A model generated the notes under the pieces. It was not told the DNA's origin and searched no databases. It was given only the letters and a program-made list of their open reading frames with translations. A program made the translations under genes and the position numbers. Positions 1 through 10,900 of a DNA stretch of 39,989 nt are shown here, in pieces. Position 1 is the stretch's first letter. The number at the start of each line of letters is the position of its first letter. Source of the stretch: Myxococcales bacterium (lineage in GTDB: Bacteria; Myxococcota_A; Polyangia; Polyangiales; Polyangiaceae); NCBI GenBank assembly GCA_025355005.1, contig JANXLV010000289.1, positions 1 through 39,989 on the forward strand, given 5' to 3'.

Positions 1-562
1 AGCGCGGCTTGTACCTGGCAGCGGCGCCCTTCGACGCGCGGTGGAAGAGGAACGCGATGGTCTTCGCGACGCTTCGCTTGAACATCGGCTTGTAGATCAG
101 GTAGCCGCGGCGGTCTGGCTTGGTCGTGGTCGCCTCGAAGCCGGTCGCGATCGCATCGAGGGCCTCGTCGGTGCCGATGATCGCCTCGATTGCGTAGACG
201 AACTCCGAGACGCGCTCCTCGCTTTGATCGGCGAACGCTCCGATTCCTTCCTGGAGCCAGGCCTTCGCTTCGGTCTTCGAAGGCGCGCCCGCGATCGCGA
301 CCGCCTGCGTGTACTTCCGGGGAGGCACGTCGCGCTGGAGCACATCGCGGTCGAAGCGCAGCGCGACCTTGCCGCGCAGATACCGGTAGAGGACCTCGCG
401 CGGCCACACGCCGTCATACTTGCTACCGCGTCGCGCCGCGGTGAACGCGGCCTTCTCGGCGCGCTTGTCGTCCTTGTGTCGATCGGCGAAGGCGACCATG
501 TACGGCCAGCCGGCCGCGAGCAGCTCGTCCTGGGCGGGAGTGAAGCAGATGGACCGAGCCAT
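1..562 (-). CDS. Unknown protein, C-terminus beyond the left edge
   Basis: An open frame runs from an ATG at 562 leftwards off the window with no stop, giving 187 visible residues. It starts MARSICFTPAQDELLAAG and is soluble-looking, with no signal peptide or membrane segment. Codon use is typical of the neighbours, with G/C third positions, and the opposite-strand frames do not have this pattern. I do not recognise a family. Visible features are a basic, aromatic middle (KYDGVWPREVLYRYLRGK), an acidic helical stretch (DQSEERVSEFVYAIEAIIG) and a basic tail (GYLIYKPMFKRSVAKTIAF). It lies 52 bp downstream of bioA on the same strand, separated by a small hairpin, so it may be read from the ftsH-bioA transcript or from its own promoter. 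No function is proposed. Confidence 0.75.
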   Translation of the reverse strand, partial: MARSICFTPAQDELLAAGWPYMVAFADRHKDDKRAEKAAFTAARRGSKYDGVWPREVLYRYLRGKVALRFDRDVLQRDVPPRKYTQAVAIAGAPSKTEAKAWLQEGIGAFADQSEERVSEFVYAIEAIIGTDEALDAIATGFEATTTKPDRRGYLIYKPMFKRSVAKTIAFLFHRASKGAAARYKPR

Positions 563-591
563 GGCGTCCAACTCTACGAACATCGAGCCCC

Positions 592-609
592 CGTTGGAAA
601 GGCCCAACG
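592..609 (-). terminator. Hairpin just after bioA
   Basis: A perfect 6-bp inverted repeat (CGTTGG, six-base loop, CCAACG) begins 6 nt past the bioA stop codon. No U-run follows on the minus strand, so it is a weak intrinsic terminator or an intercistronic stabilising hairpin. Confidence 0.35.
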
Positions 610-614
610 AGCGG

Positions 615-1826
615 CTAGAGCGTGCTGCCGAGGGCGGTCGCGAGGACGTCGAGGTCCGTGTCGTCGATCACCAGCGGCGGCGCGAGGTAGACGACGTCCG
701 CGTGCGCGAGCCGTAGCGGGCGGATGAACGCGCCCCTCTCCGCGAACGCGGCGGCTTGTGGTGCCGTGCCTCGCTTCATCTCCACGACACCCAGCGCTCC
801 GAGCACGCGCACGTCCGTGACGTCGTTCTTCGCCGCGAGCGGACGCAGGCGCGATTCGAGCTTGTTCGACAGGGCTTTCACGAGTTGCGTGTAATCTGCA
901 CGTTCGAAGAGATCGAGGCTCGCGTGGGCCGCCGCGCATGCGAGCGCGTTGCCCATGTACGTGGGACCGTGCTGCAGCGCGTCCTCGGTCCGCGACGAGA
1001 GGAACTTGTCGAAGACCGCGTCGCTCGCGACGACGGCGGCGAGCGGTAGCGTGCCCCCCGTGAGCGCCTTTCCCAGCGTCACGATGTCGGGCGTCACGCC
1101 TGCCGTCCCCATCGCGAAGCGCGCGCCCGTCCGGAAGAATCCGGTCGCGATCTCGTCGAAGATGAGGAGCGCCCCGCTGTCGTCGCACGCGCGCCGGAGC
1201 CGGCGCAGCACCTCGGCGCCGTGGAATCTCATGCCGCCCGCGCATTGTGAGAGCGGCTCCACGATCACCGCGGCCACGTCATTCGAGAGCGTGAGATTCG
1301 CGTCGACCGGCAGCGGCAGATGAACGGCGTCGACGCCCGTCCCCGTGAACGCGCGATGCATCCCGCTCACGGGGTCCGACAGGCTCATCGTCGCGAGCGT
1401 GTCGCCGTGGTACGCGTCCTCGAAGCACACGATCTTGCGGCGCTGCGACTCGCCGCGGTTCGCGAACGACTGCAACGACATCTTGAGCGCGACCTCGACG
1501 GCCACGGACCCGCTCTCGACGAAGAACACGCGCGACAGCGGCGCGGGCATCATGCCAACGAGGCGCTTCGCGAGCGTGTACGCCGGCTCGTTCGCAAGCC
1601 CACCGAATGCCACGTGCGGCAACGTCGCAAGCTGCGCCGAAACGCGCGCGCGAATGTGCGGATGGTTGTACCCGTGCGCCGCCGTCCACCAGGACGCGAT
1701 CCCATCGACGAGCTCCCGCCCATCCGAAAGATGCAATCTACACCCATGCGCGCCCACGACGGGAAGCGGTGGCGGCGCGGTCTCATGCTGGCAGTAAGGC
1801 CGCCACACGTGCGGCGCGCACTCCAC
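615..1826 (-). CDS. bioA: Adenosylmethionine-8-amino-7-oxononanoate aminotransferase
   Basis: BioA (403 aa) transfers the amino group of S-adenosylmethionine to KAPA to make DAPA in biotin synthesis; it is a PLP-dependent class III aminotransferase of the cytosol. Diagnostic pieces are seen in order: the N-terminal VWRPYCQ, DGIASWW at 41-47 (substrate pocket), AYHGDTLATMSLS near 138-150, IFDEIATGF with the PLP-contacting Asp at 224, TLGKALTGG with the Schiff-base Lys at about 253, and HGPTYMGN that separates BioA from other class III enzymes. Length is slightly below the usual 420-450 residues. The start is GTG; a nearby ATG at 1833 is out of frame. It follows ftsH by 29 bp on the same strand. 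No other biotin gene lies in the window, so the pathway must be dispersed. Confidence 0.93.
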   Translation of the reverse strand: MECAPHVWRPYCQHETAPPPLPVVGAHGCRLHLSDGRELVDGIASWWTAAHGYNHPHIRARVSAQLATLPHVAFGGLANEPAYTLAKRLVGMMPAPLSRVFFVESGSVAVEVALKMSLQSFANRGESQRRKIVCFEDAYHGDTLATMSLSDPVSGMHRAFTGTGVDAVHLPLPVDANLTLSNDVAAVIVEPLSQCAGGMRFHGAEVLRRLRRACDDSGALLIFDEIATGFFRTGARFAMGTAGVTPDIVTLGKALTGGTLPLAAVVASDAVFDKFLSSRTEDALQHGPTYMGNALACAAAHASLDLFERADYTQLVKALSNKLESRLRPLAAKNDVTDVRVLGALGVVEMKRGTAPQAAAFAERGAFIRPLRLAHADVVYLAPPLVIDDTDLDVLATALGSTL

Positions 1827-1855
1827 GAGCCATGAGGGGGGCGGCGACGAGCGTG

Positions 1856-3805
<1,950 letters not shown>

Positions 3806-3920
3806 GGTGAAAACCTCGAGGTGGGTAACCGGTGGAACGCGTGACAGGCGCCCTTGGACCCAAACGACACGATACAGACAGAAACGAAGGGTGAACGAAG
3901 GAGAGGCAGCTTGCGGACGA

Positions 3921-3950
3921 GGAAGCCAGAGGAAGCCAGAGGAAACCAGG
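3921..3950. repeat. 10-bp direct repeats upstream of ftsH
   Basis: Two exact copies of GGAAGCCAGA are followed by a near copy (GGAAACCAGG), a period of one helical turn, 116-145 bp upstream of the ftsH start. They lie in the only sizeable spacer of the operon (3806-4003) and could be a regulator binding site or a chance expansion. No clear -35/-10 pair was recognised in this spacer. Confidence 0.5.
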
Positions 3951-3987
3951 TCCTTCTCGAAGCCTACACTGAACCAGGGGGACTATC

Positions 3988-4005
3988 GAGCCGCCCTTAC
4001 GGCTC
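3988..4005 (-). terminator. Hairpin overlapping the tilS stop codon
   Basis: A perfect 6-bp stem (GAGCCG, loop CCCTTA, CGGCTC) overlaps the tilS TGA and sits 180 bp before ftsH. There is no U-run on the minus side, so full termination is doubtful. On the plus strand the same hairpin is followed seven bases later by eight T, but no plus-strand gene ends here. Confidence 0.35.
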
Positions 4006-4897
4006 AGAATCGTTTTTTTTCGGACGGAACGGGCTCCTGCAAAGCTTGAGCACCGCCGACGGAAAGGACAACCCCTCCCTTGAGCGAAACCCGCGCCTTC
4101 GCGTTCTTGCCGATCCCCAGGAGTGTGGCGAGCGCGCGCTTCGACTCCTTGCGTGTGTCGACAGCATGCTCACGCGTGGTCTGCACTTCCGGGGTCGGAT
4201 TCGCCGCGTTGCTCACCGCCACGGCATCGGCGAGCTCGGCGAGGTGCTCCCGGATGCGCGGCGAGAGTTGCTCCAGAAGGGGAAGGACCTCGTGGCGAAC
4301 CCTCACGCGCAGGAACCGCGCGGACCGGTTCGACGGATCCTCCGCGAACGCCAGGCCGTGTCGTTCAATGTGCGCTCGAACGTCGGCGCGGCTCGCGGCG
4401 ATCAGGGGCCGCACGCGGTCGCGCTCTCTCGCTGGCAGCACGGCAAGGGCGGGCAGGGGTGCTCCTCTCAGGATGCGGATGAGCACAGTCTCGGCCCGAT
4501 CGTCCTGGTGGTGCCCCGTGGCGATCACGTCCGCCCCCACCTCTGCCTTCGCACGCTCGAGCGCCTCCCACCGTGCGGTGCGCGCGCGCGCCTGCAGGTT
4601 CGCTCCAGGAGCGACCGACAGCGTCGTGCTCGCGAACGCGGCGCCGTGTGCACGCGCGAGGTCCGCGGCGAGCACGAGCTCCTTCGCCGCTTCGGCGCGC
4701 AAGCCGTGGTCCACCCCATGCGCGCTGACGGCGCCGATCACCCCACGGTCACGAAGAATGCAACATACATGTAATAGCGCGATCGAGTCCGGCCCCCCGC
4801 TCACCGCGACGAGCACGTGTGAGCTCGGTCCCAGGCGGCACGGCCCACGCAGCGCGCGCCGAGCGAGCGTCAGAAGGGTCGGCGGGTGCGAGCGCAT
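4004..4897 (-). CDS. tilS: tRNA(Ile)-lysidine synthetase
   Basis: TilS (297 aa) uses ATP to attach lysine to C34 of the AUA-reading tRNA(Ile), changing its identity from Met to Ile. The PP-loop SGGPDS lies at 33-38, followed by the family motifs HGVDHGLR, GHHQDDRAETVLIRILRG and a conserved DPSNRSARFLRVRVRHEVLPLL. It is short compared with the E. coli enzyme (over 400 aa) and resembles the compact form that lacks most of the C-terminal extension. The frame is open further upstream, but the ATG at 4897 fits the family N-terminus and lies four bases after the methyltransferase stop, so the two are cotranslated. The last codons hold a run of eight A (4013-4020) encoding EKK, unusual in this GC-rich sequence. 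Confidence 0.93.
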   Translation of the reverse strand: MRSHPPTLLTLARRALRGPCRLGPSSHVLVAVSGGPDSIALLHVCCILRDRGVIGAVSAHGVDHGLRAEAAKELVLAADLARAHGAAFASTTLSVAPGANLQARARTARWEALERAKAEVGADVIATGHHQDDRAETVLIRILRGAPLPALAVLPARERDRVRPLIAASRADVRAHIERHGLAFAEDPSNRSARFLRVRVRHEVLPLLEQLSPRIREHLAELADAVAVSNAANPTPEVQTTREHAVDTRKESKRALATLLGIGKNAKARVSLKGGVVLSVGGAQALQEPVPSEKKRF

Positions 4898-4901
4898 CGC
4901 A

Positions 4902-6215
4902 TCACCTTCGCTTCTTCTCGAGCGCGCAGACCACCTCCACGTGGCTGGTGTCCGGGAAGCACGGGACGATGTCGAGCGAGCGCACGTCGTAGCCTTGCGC
5001 CAGGATGACGAGGTCGCGACCGAGCGTCTCCGGATCGCACGACACATAGAGAATGGAGCGCGCGACGCCACGTGCGTTTGCCTCCGCGACGGCGCGAGCG
5101 CCCGTACGCGGTGGATCGAGCACGAGCAGCTCCGGCTTCTCGGTGACGCGGAGGGCCTCCGCTTCGCCTTGCTTCACATCGCAGACAAGACCTCGCGCGC
5201 GAAGGTTCTCTCGCGCCTTTTCGCAGGCCTCCGCGCTGACCTCCACCGTGGTGAGCGCGCCCATCGTCGCGAGGACCACGCTGAAGTTCCCGGCGCCCGC
5301 ATAGAGCTCGACGATCTTGCCGGTACGTCCGCCGAGGAGCTCCTTCGCGCGCGCGACCACCACGGCAGCGAGCGCGGGTGACTCCGTGGCCTGCGCAAAG
5401 CCGCCCGGCGCAAGCGCGAGCGGCGCGCCATCTGCGCCGCGTGTGTACGGCGTGGGATCGCCGACGATCGATGGACGCGCGGCGCCCTTCTCGAGCAAAC
5501 GCACACCCGCGAACCGCCGCTCCGTGACCGCGGTCTCGACGCGCGCATACACGGCGCGAGGTAGCTCGCCGTCCCACGAGAGCGAGAGCACGGGCCTCCG
5601 GATGTCCCCGAATGCGCCGAGCGCGAGGAGCGCCTCTCCCTTGCCCTTGGCGCTCGCGAGCAGCGCGGGGAGCTCTGCTCGAGCGCGGTCGAGCGCGGGA
5701 TCGAGCGCAGCGCACGAGCGCACCGACACCACGTCGTGCGAACCTTCCTGGAAGAATCCGCACGTGATCCGCCCGCGCTTGTCCGCGGCCACGTGGAGCC
5801 GCGCGCGCGTTCGCGCTCCTGCCGAAGGCGTGAATGGCGCGAGCGTGGGAGGTGGATGCTGCAGGTCACGGAGCGCCCCAAGCACGCGCTGTTGGTGCGC
5901 CCGCATCTGCGCCTCGCCCGAGAGATGCAGGAAATCGCAGCCGCCGCACGTGCCGAAGCTCTCGCACGTCGGCTCGACGCGGTCCGCGCTCGCGGTGAGC
6001 AGGGACACCATGCGACCCCGCGCCGGGCGGGTGGCAAAGTCGACCTCGCACGAGACGACGTCTCCTCCTGCCGTGCGCGGGATGAAGACCGCGCGGGACT
6101 CGCCGCCCTCTTGCACATGACCCACACCCACGCCGGAGCTCGCAAGCCGCGACACGGTGACGTCGAGCCGGCGCGCGGGCCCACCCTTGTTGCGGCCGTT
6201 GCCTCTGCTGCTCAT
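4902..6215 (-). CDS. RNA uracil-C5 methyltransferase, RlmD/TrmA family
   Basis: 437 aa. This family methylates C5 of uridine in 23S rRNA or tRNA using SAM. Seen: an N-terminal TRAM RNA-binding domain (about 15-75), an iron-sulfur Cys set C84-x5-C90-x2-C93, a SAM loop ELYAGAGNFSV, the LVLDPPRTGA motif IV and the nucleophile motif SCDPETLGRDL with Cys at about 393; a basic residue and a Glu close the protein in HVEVV. The iron-sulfur set favours RlmD/RlmC-type over TrmA, but the exact target base cannot be read from the sequence, so no symbol is given. Its ATG overlaps the stop of the upstream lipoprotein (ATGA) and tilS follows after 4 bp, placing it inside the mnmA-to-tilS operon. Confidence 0.9.
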   Translation of the reverse strand: MSSRGNGRNKGGPARRLDVTVSRLASSGVGVGHVQEGGESRAVFIPRTAGGDVVSCEVDFATRPARGRMVSLLTASADRVEPTCESFGTCGGCDFLHLSGEAQMRAHQQRVLGALRDLQHPPPTLAPFTPSAGARTRARLHVAADKRGRITCGFFQEGSHDVVSVRSCAALDPALDRARAELPALLASAKGKGEALLALGAFGDIRRPVLSLSWDGELPRAVYARVETAVTERRFAGVRLLEKGAARPSIVGDPTPYTRGADGAPLALAPGGFAQATESPALAAVVVARAKELLGGRTGKIVELYAGAGNFSVVLATMGALTTVEVSAEACEKARENLRARGLVCDVKQGEAEALRVTEKPELLVLDPPRTGARAVAEANARGVARSILYVSCDPETLGRDLVILAQGYDVRSLDIVPCFPDTSHVEVVCALEKKRR

Positions 6216-7918
6216 GGCGCGCACGCGAAGAGCGCGTAGCCACCCGTGGGATCGCTTCCGAGGAGCTGCGTGGCGGTGGTCCACGCGACCAGCACGCGGG
6301 TGGAAGACGCAGCGATCGCGACATGGCCATCCCGGTACGCACGAAGGTCGGGGACGCGCGGATCTTGCTGCAGGAGCAGCTCCGGCAAGAGACCGCCAGC
6401 GTCGGCGCCGCGGGTGAGCGCGAGCAACGAGATGGAGCCGGGGCGCGATGCCGCGACGAGCACGCGCCCGTCCACGAAGGTCACGTCGCCGTCCAGGTAC
6501 TGGTCCGCGGAGATGGTGACGATCTCCGTCTGTGCGATCAGCGTGCGGCTCGGCCCGTAGATGCGCACCGCCAGCGGCTGCTCCGTCCCCGGTGACAGCA
6601 CCGCCACCTTGTCCGTGTACGCCGCGACCGCGCCCCAAGAAGCGGGGATGTCCGTGGCGGCCAGCCCGCTGAAGCTCGTGGGGGTCGTGGTGGCTGGCGC
6701 GATCTGAAGGTGCAGCGTTGGGGTCGTTCCCGTGGCGCCGCCTTCGCTCACGCCGCCCTCCTCTGGAGGAGGCGCCGCTGATTCGCTGCGCGAGAGGAAC
6801 GCGACGACCTTGTCCGAGGTGGCGACCTTCGCAAGTGTGTATGGTCCGCCACTGGCGAAGAGCGGGATGCGCGTGGAGTTCTCGACGGGCTTGCTCGCGA
6901 GCGCGGCGACCTGCGTCTGGGCGAAGATTGCGTCGCCGTTCTGGAGATACACCACGTCGTAGAGGCCCTTCACCGGCGATGCGGCGACGGTCTTGCCGTA
7001 CGACAGCTCCACGGTCTTGTCGGGGTTCTGCATGTTGAAGACGGCGGCATATCCGCCGACCGCGCCAGTTCCATCCGCAGCGATGTAGTCGATGCCCGCG
7101 TTCTTGCCGGTGCACAGGTGACGACTCATCGCGATGAGGCCCACGGAGCCAGCGAGCGCGAGCCCCACGCCGTCGTGCTCGTCATCCCCGGGGCAGCGGG
7201 GGACCTCGTTGGCGGTGGCGCCACTCAATCCGCCGCCCGGATCGATCGTGAGCGTACGCACGCGGCCTTTTCCGAGCTGCGTCGCCATCTCGCGATAGGC
7301 GACGAGAAAGCCGGTGGGCGTGGCCACCACCGCGGGCGCGCCGATGTATTCATCCGCGAGCGTGTCACCATCCAGGTAGCGGCCACCGAGCGGGCCCGCG
7401 CCAATCATTTGTAGACTACAACCACTTCCGAGCGACGGATTCGTGCTGTCACTCGACGAGATGCAGACGGCGTCCTGACAGGTCGCGTCCTGCGCGCACG
7501 TTCCCGGCGCTGGGTTCGCGCCCGTGGCCGTCATGGGCACGACGACGTTACTGGTGCCGCCCACGTCGGCCACGACGCACCCCACGCCCACCACGCCACA
7601 CGCTTGATCACGCATGGTGCCGAGGAATGCGTACGGCTTGCGCGGGAGATCGCCCATGGTCGGCCGCGCCGGCTGGTCCAGGCGAAACGCGATGCGCGCG
7701 GCATAGCCCTGCGGCAAGCCCGCGGCTGCTTGCGGGACGAGCGCGGTGCAGCTGCCGCCTGGGTATGCGGCGACCTCGACCCAGACGGTCTGGTCCGCAA
7801 GCCCGCCCGGCACGTCGACCTCGAAGCTCACCGCCGGGTTCTTGCGGCACGCGAGAAAACAGATCGCAGTGAGGATGAGGCCGGCAGCCAGGGTCGCGCC
7901 TCTCAGGCGAAGCGACAT
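6212..7918 (-). CDS. Large secreted lipoprotein of unknown function
   Basis: 568 aa. The N-terminus MSLRLRGATLAAGLILTAIC is a signal peptide leading to FLAC, a plausible lipobox with Cys24. The mature part begins with a beta-rich domain (about 30-130) and continues as a repetitive sequence of short strands with Asp/Gly turns (YLDGDTLADEYIGAPAVVAT, YLDGDVTFVDGRVLVAAS), which looks like a beta-propeller, plus an acidic low-complexity insert near 400 (PPPEEGGVSEGG). Several Cys pairs suggest oxidised disulfides outside the cytoplasm. The start codon shares one base with the stop of the kinase gene upstream, and the stop overlaps the methyltransferase start by four bases, so it is tightly coupled to both. 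No enzymatic motif is recognised; a sensory or binding partner of the kinase is possible but inferred only from position. Confidence 0.85.
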   Translation of the reverse strand: MSLRLRGATLAAGLILTAICFLACRKNPAVSFEVDVPGGLADQTVWVEVAAYPGGSCTALVPQAAAGLPQGYAARIAFRLDQPARPTMGDLPRKPYAFLGTMRDQACGVVGVGCVVADVGGTSNVVVPMTATGANPAPGTCAQDATCQDAVCISSSDSTNPSLGSGCSLQMIGAGPLGGRYLDGDTLADEYIGAPAVVATPTGFLVAYREMATQLGKGRVRTLTIDPGGGLSGATANEVPRCPGDDEHDGVGLALAGSVGLIAMSRHLCTGKNAGIDYIAADGTGAVGGYAAVFNMQNPDKTVELSYGKTVAASPVKGLYDVVYLQNGDAIFAQTQVAALASKPVENSTRIPLFASGGPYTLAKVATSDKVVAFLSRSESAAPPPEEGGVSEGGATGTTPTLHLQIAPATTTPTSFSGLAATDIPASWGAVAAYTDKVAVLSPGTEQPLAVRIYGPSRTLIAQTEIVTISADQYLDGDVTFVDGRVLVAASRPGSISLLALTRGADAGGLLPELLLQQDPRVPDLRAYRDGHVAIAASSTRVLVAWTTATQLLGSDPTGGYALFACAP

Positions 7919-10900
7919 CAGTTGCTCATGGCCTCGCGAACTTCGCTGGTCTTGCCCGCAGTGACGGTGACCTTCACAATCTTCTTGTTGCCGCCCGACA
8001 CCAGCGTGAGGTTGTGCGGGCCCGACGGGACCGGCCGCGCGAAGATCGGCGAGGGACCGAGCGCGCCTCCGTTGTCGATCACCTGGTTGCATGCGGGCAG
8101 ACACACGATGGTGATACCACCCAGCTCGCCCGTTTTCGCGGGTTGACCCGCGGGTTGCGGGACCGGCTGCGGTGCGGGCTGCGCAGACATGGGCTGGGGA
8201 ACCGGCTGAGGAGCAGGCTGCGGCCGCGGCTGAGGAGCAGGCTGCGCGCCCATCGGTTGGGGCGCCGGCTGAGGCGCCGGCTGGGGCGGCTGAGCGGCGG
8301 CGATCGGCTGGGCGGGCTGAGGCGGAGTGTTCGGATCGGGGCTCGTCGGGTTTGCGGGCGGGACGTTGGGGTCCGCCACGGCGACGCTGGGCGCGACACC
8401 TGCGCCCGGTCCACTCGCGCCGGTCGTGGTGGTGGCACCCGCGGGCGCAGTACCGTTCATGCCGGTCGGACCCGACCCGCCGACGATCTGCGTGAACTGA
8501 ACGCGCGCCGTCGAGAACGGGTTCGCGCCGGTCCCTGTACCTGCCGGTGACTTGCTCGTGCGCGTCGGATCGCTTACGGCAGCGGATGGCACCGCGGCGG
8601 ATGGCACCGCGGAAGGCGCAGTCGACCCACCGGCCGCGAGCGTGGTGCCCGCGGAGGGCACTGTCTTGACGACCTTTGGCTTCTGCCCCGGGGCCGAGGC
8701 GATGGAGATGATCACCGCGAAGATACCCGCGACGAGCAGCGCGACGGAGCAAGACACCGCGATGAGCACCCACATCGGCGGACGTCGCGAGCCCTGTCCC
8801 GTGTACTGCGTGTCGACTCGCTGCGCGGCGACCTGCATCGTGGGGTTCCACGGCTGCCCGTTTCCGGTCTGCATCGCCGGGCTGTAGTCGCCAGCGACAC
8901 CAGGCCCCATCATGTTCTGTGCGGTCTGCATGCCGCCAGCCGAGGGCATGCCACCGCCCTGCATCTGGTTCGGGTACCCATTCTGGTTGTACGGGTCCGG
9001 GCCGGGCCCGCCCATCATGCCAGGTCCGTTCATGGCAGGCCCGTTCATGCCGGGCCCGTTCATGCCGAGGCTGGCGGCCATGCCGAACGGATCGAGCGGG
9101 TTGGGACTGGGCTGCATCGGCATCTGCTGTCCGAACCCTGGACCGAAGTCGAGCGGCGGCGGCCCCTGGTTCGGGTTGCCATTCCCATTGCCCGCGAGAT
9201 CGTTCCTCGCGTTGCGAAGCTCGTTCGAGTTGGGCGCGAACGTCTCCGCGTACTGCATCTCGCGCGGCGGCGGAAACCCGGGCGCGGCGTTGTTGCCGCC
9301 CGGCGGCGCGACGACGACCGCAGGAAGCGGGCCAGACATCTGGCCCATCTGGCCCATCTGAGCGGGGCCGGGGCCACTGGGGCCGCTGGGGCCACTGGGC
9401 CCACTTGAAGATGAGCCCAGCGCCATGGTCTGGTTCAGTGCCTTGTGGGCGCCAGCACGCGCGGACGTGGGCGACGGGGGAGCGGGTGGCCGCTCGATCG
9501 CTGGCTGCCGATCACGCTCGATCGCCGGCGCTCGTGACGGACCCGAGGGCACCGCCGCCTCGCGGTTCGTTGCGACGATGGTGGCGTCTTGATCTTCTTC
9601 TTCTTCTTCGTCGATCTCCTCGAGCAACGCGGATGACTCCACCGACACGGCGGTCGCCGCCGATGGATGCGCGCCCAGCGCGCTGCCCTGGTTCTGCTGG
9701 TTCTGATCATGGCGAGGAGCGTTCGCCATCATCGTCGGTGGCTCGTCCTGTACCGGCGTCGCGCCCGTGTCGTTGAGCACGTTGAGCATGGACGGAGCTG
9801 CCTGGATCGTCGGCCCGTCGCTGTCGCTCGGATGCTCGTCCTCCTCGAACGGCGCGAGCTCGACGTTCTTCGCCGGATTCGGGGGCGGAGGCGCGGGCGC
9901 AGCAACTGGCGCCTTCTGCGAAGGGGCGCGCGGAACACCTGTGGTGGGTGCGCTCTGGGCCGGCCCGCCTGGGCGCGGAGGTCCCCCGCTCCGGTTCGGT
10001 GGCTGGGAGGTCTGCGGGAGCGCGGATGAAGCTTGCGTGGGCGGCGGCTCGTTCCGGATCTCGGCGGGACGGCCGGCCGCAGGCAGTACGGCCGCAGGTC
10101 CTCGACCGGTGGGCGCGACGTCGGAGTTGGTGAGCTCCGCAGTGAGCTTCGGCAGATCCGCCGGCAGGCTGCTCGCGTTGATGGTCTGCGTGACCTCGGA
10201 CGCCCAGCGCAGATGCGCATCGCGCTTCTGGATGCGCTCGGCGAAGATCGATTGCGTGTAGGTTGCAACTTCGTCGCTGGCGATGAACAGCCCGCGGCGC
10301 ATGAGGAGCGACTGGAGCGCACGGGAGAACTCGCGCGCGGTCTTGAACCGCTCGTTGCGGTTCTTCGCGAGCGCCTTCATGACGATCTTCTCGAGGTCGA
10401 CCGGGTAGCCGCGCACGATCGTGCTGGGGCGCGCGACGTTGCACTCCTGGACCTTGGCGAGCGTGTCGAGATCGCTCTCGCTCCGGAACAATCGCTGCCC
10501 GGTGGTGAGCTCCCAGAGCACGACGCCGAGCGCGAAGATGTCCGTGCGGCGGTCGATCGTCTCGCCGTGCACCTGCTCCGGTGACATGTACGCGAGCTTG
10601 CCCTTCAGGGTGCCCGCGCGCGTGGAGGACATGCGCGAGCTGAACTTCGCGATGCCGAAGTCCACGACCTTGGTGACGCCGTCGTAGGTGACGAAGAGGT
10701 TGTGCGGGGTCACGTCGCGGTGGACGAGGCCCATCTTCTCGCCGTTCTTGCCCAGGAGCTCGTGCGCGGCATGCAGGCCTTCTGCGGCGTCCGCGATGAC
10801 GCGGCACGCGATCTCCGGCGGCATGGAGCTTCCGAGCTCCTCCGTGCGGCGCATCACCTCGCGCAGCGGCTCGCCGTGGAGGTACTCCATCGCGATCCAG

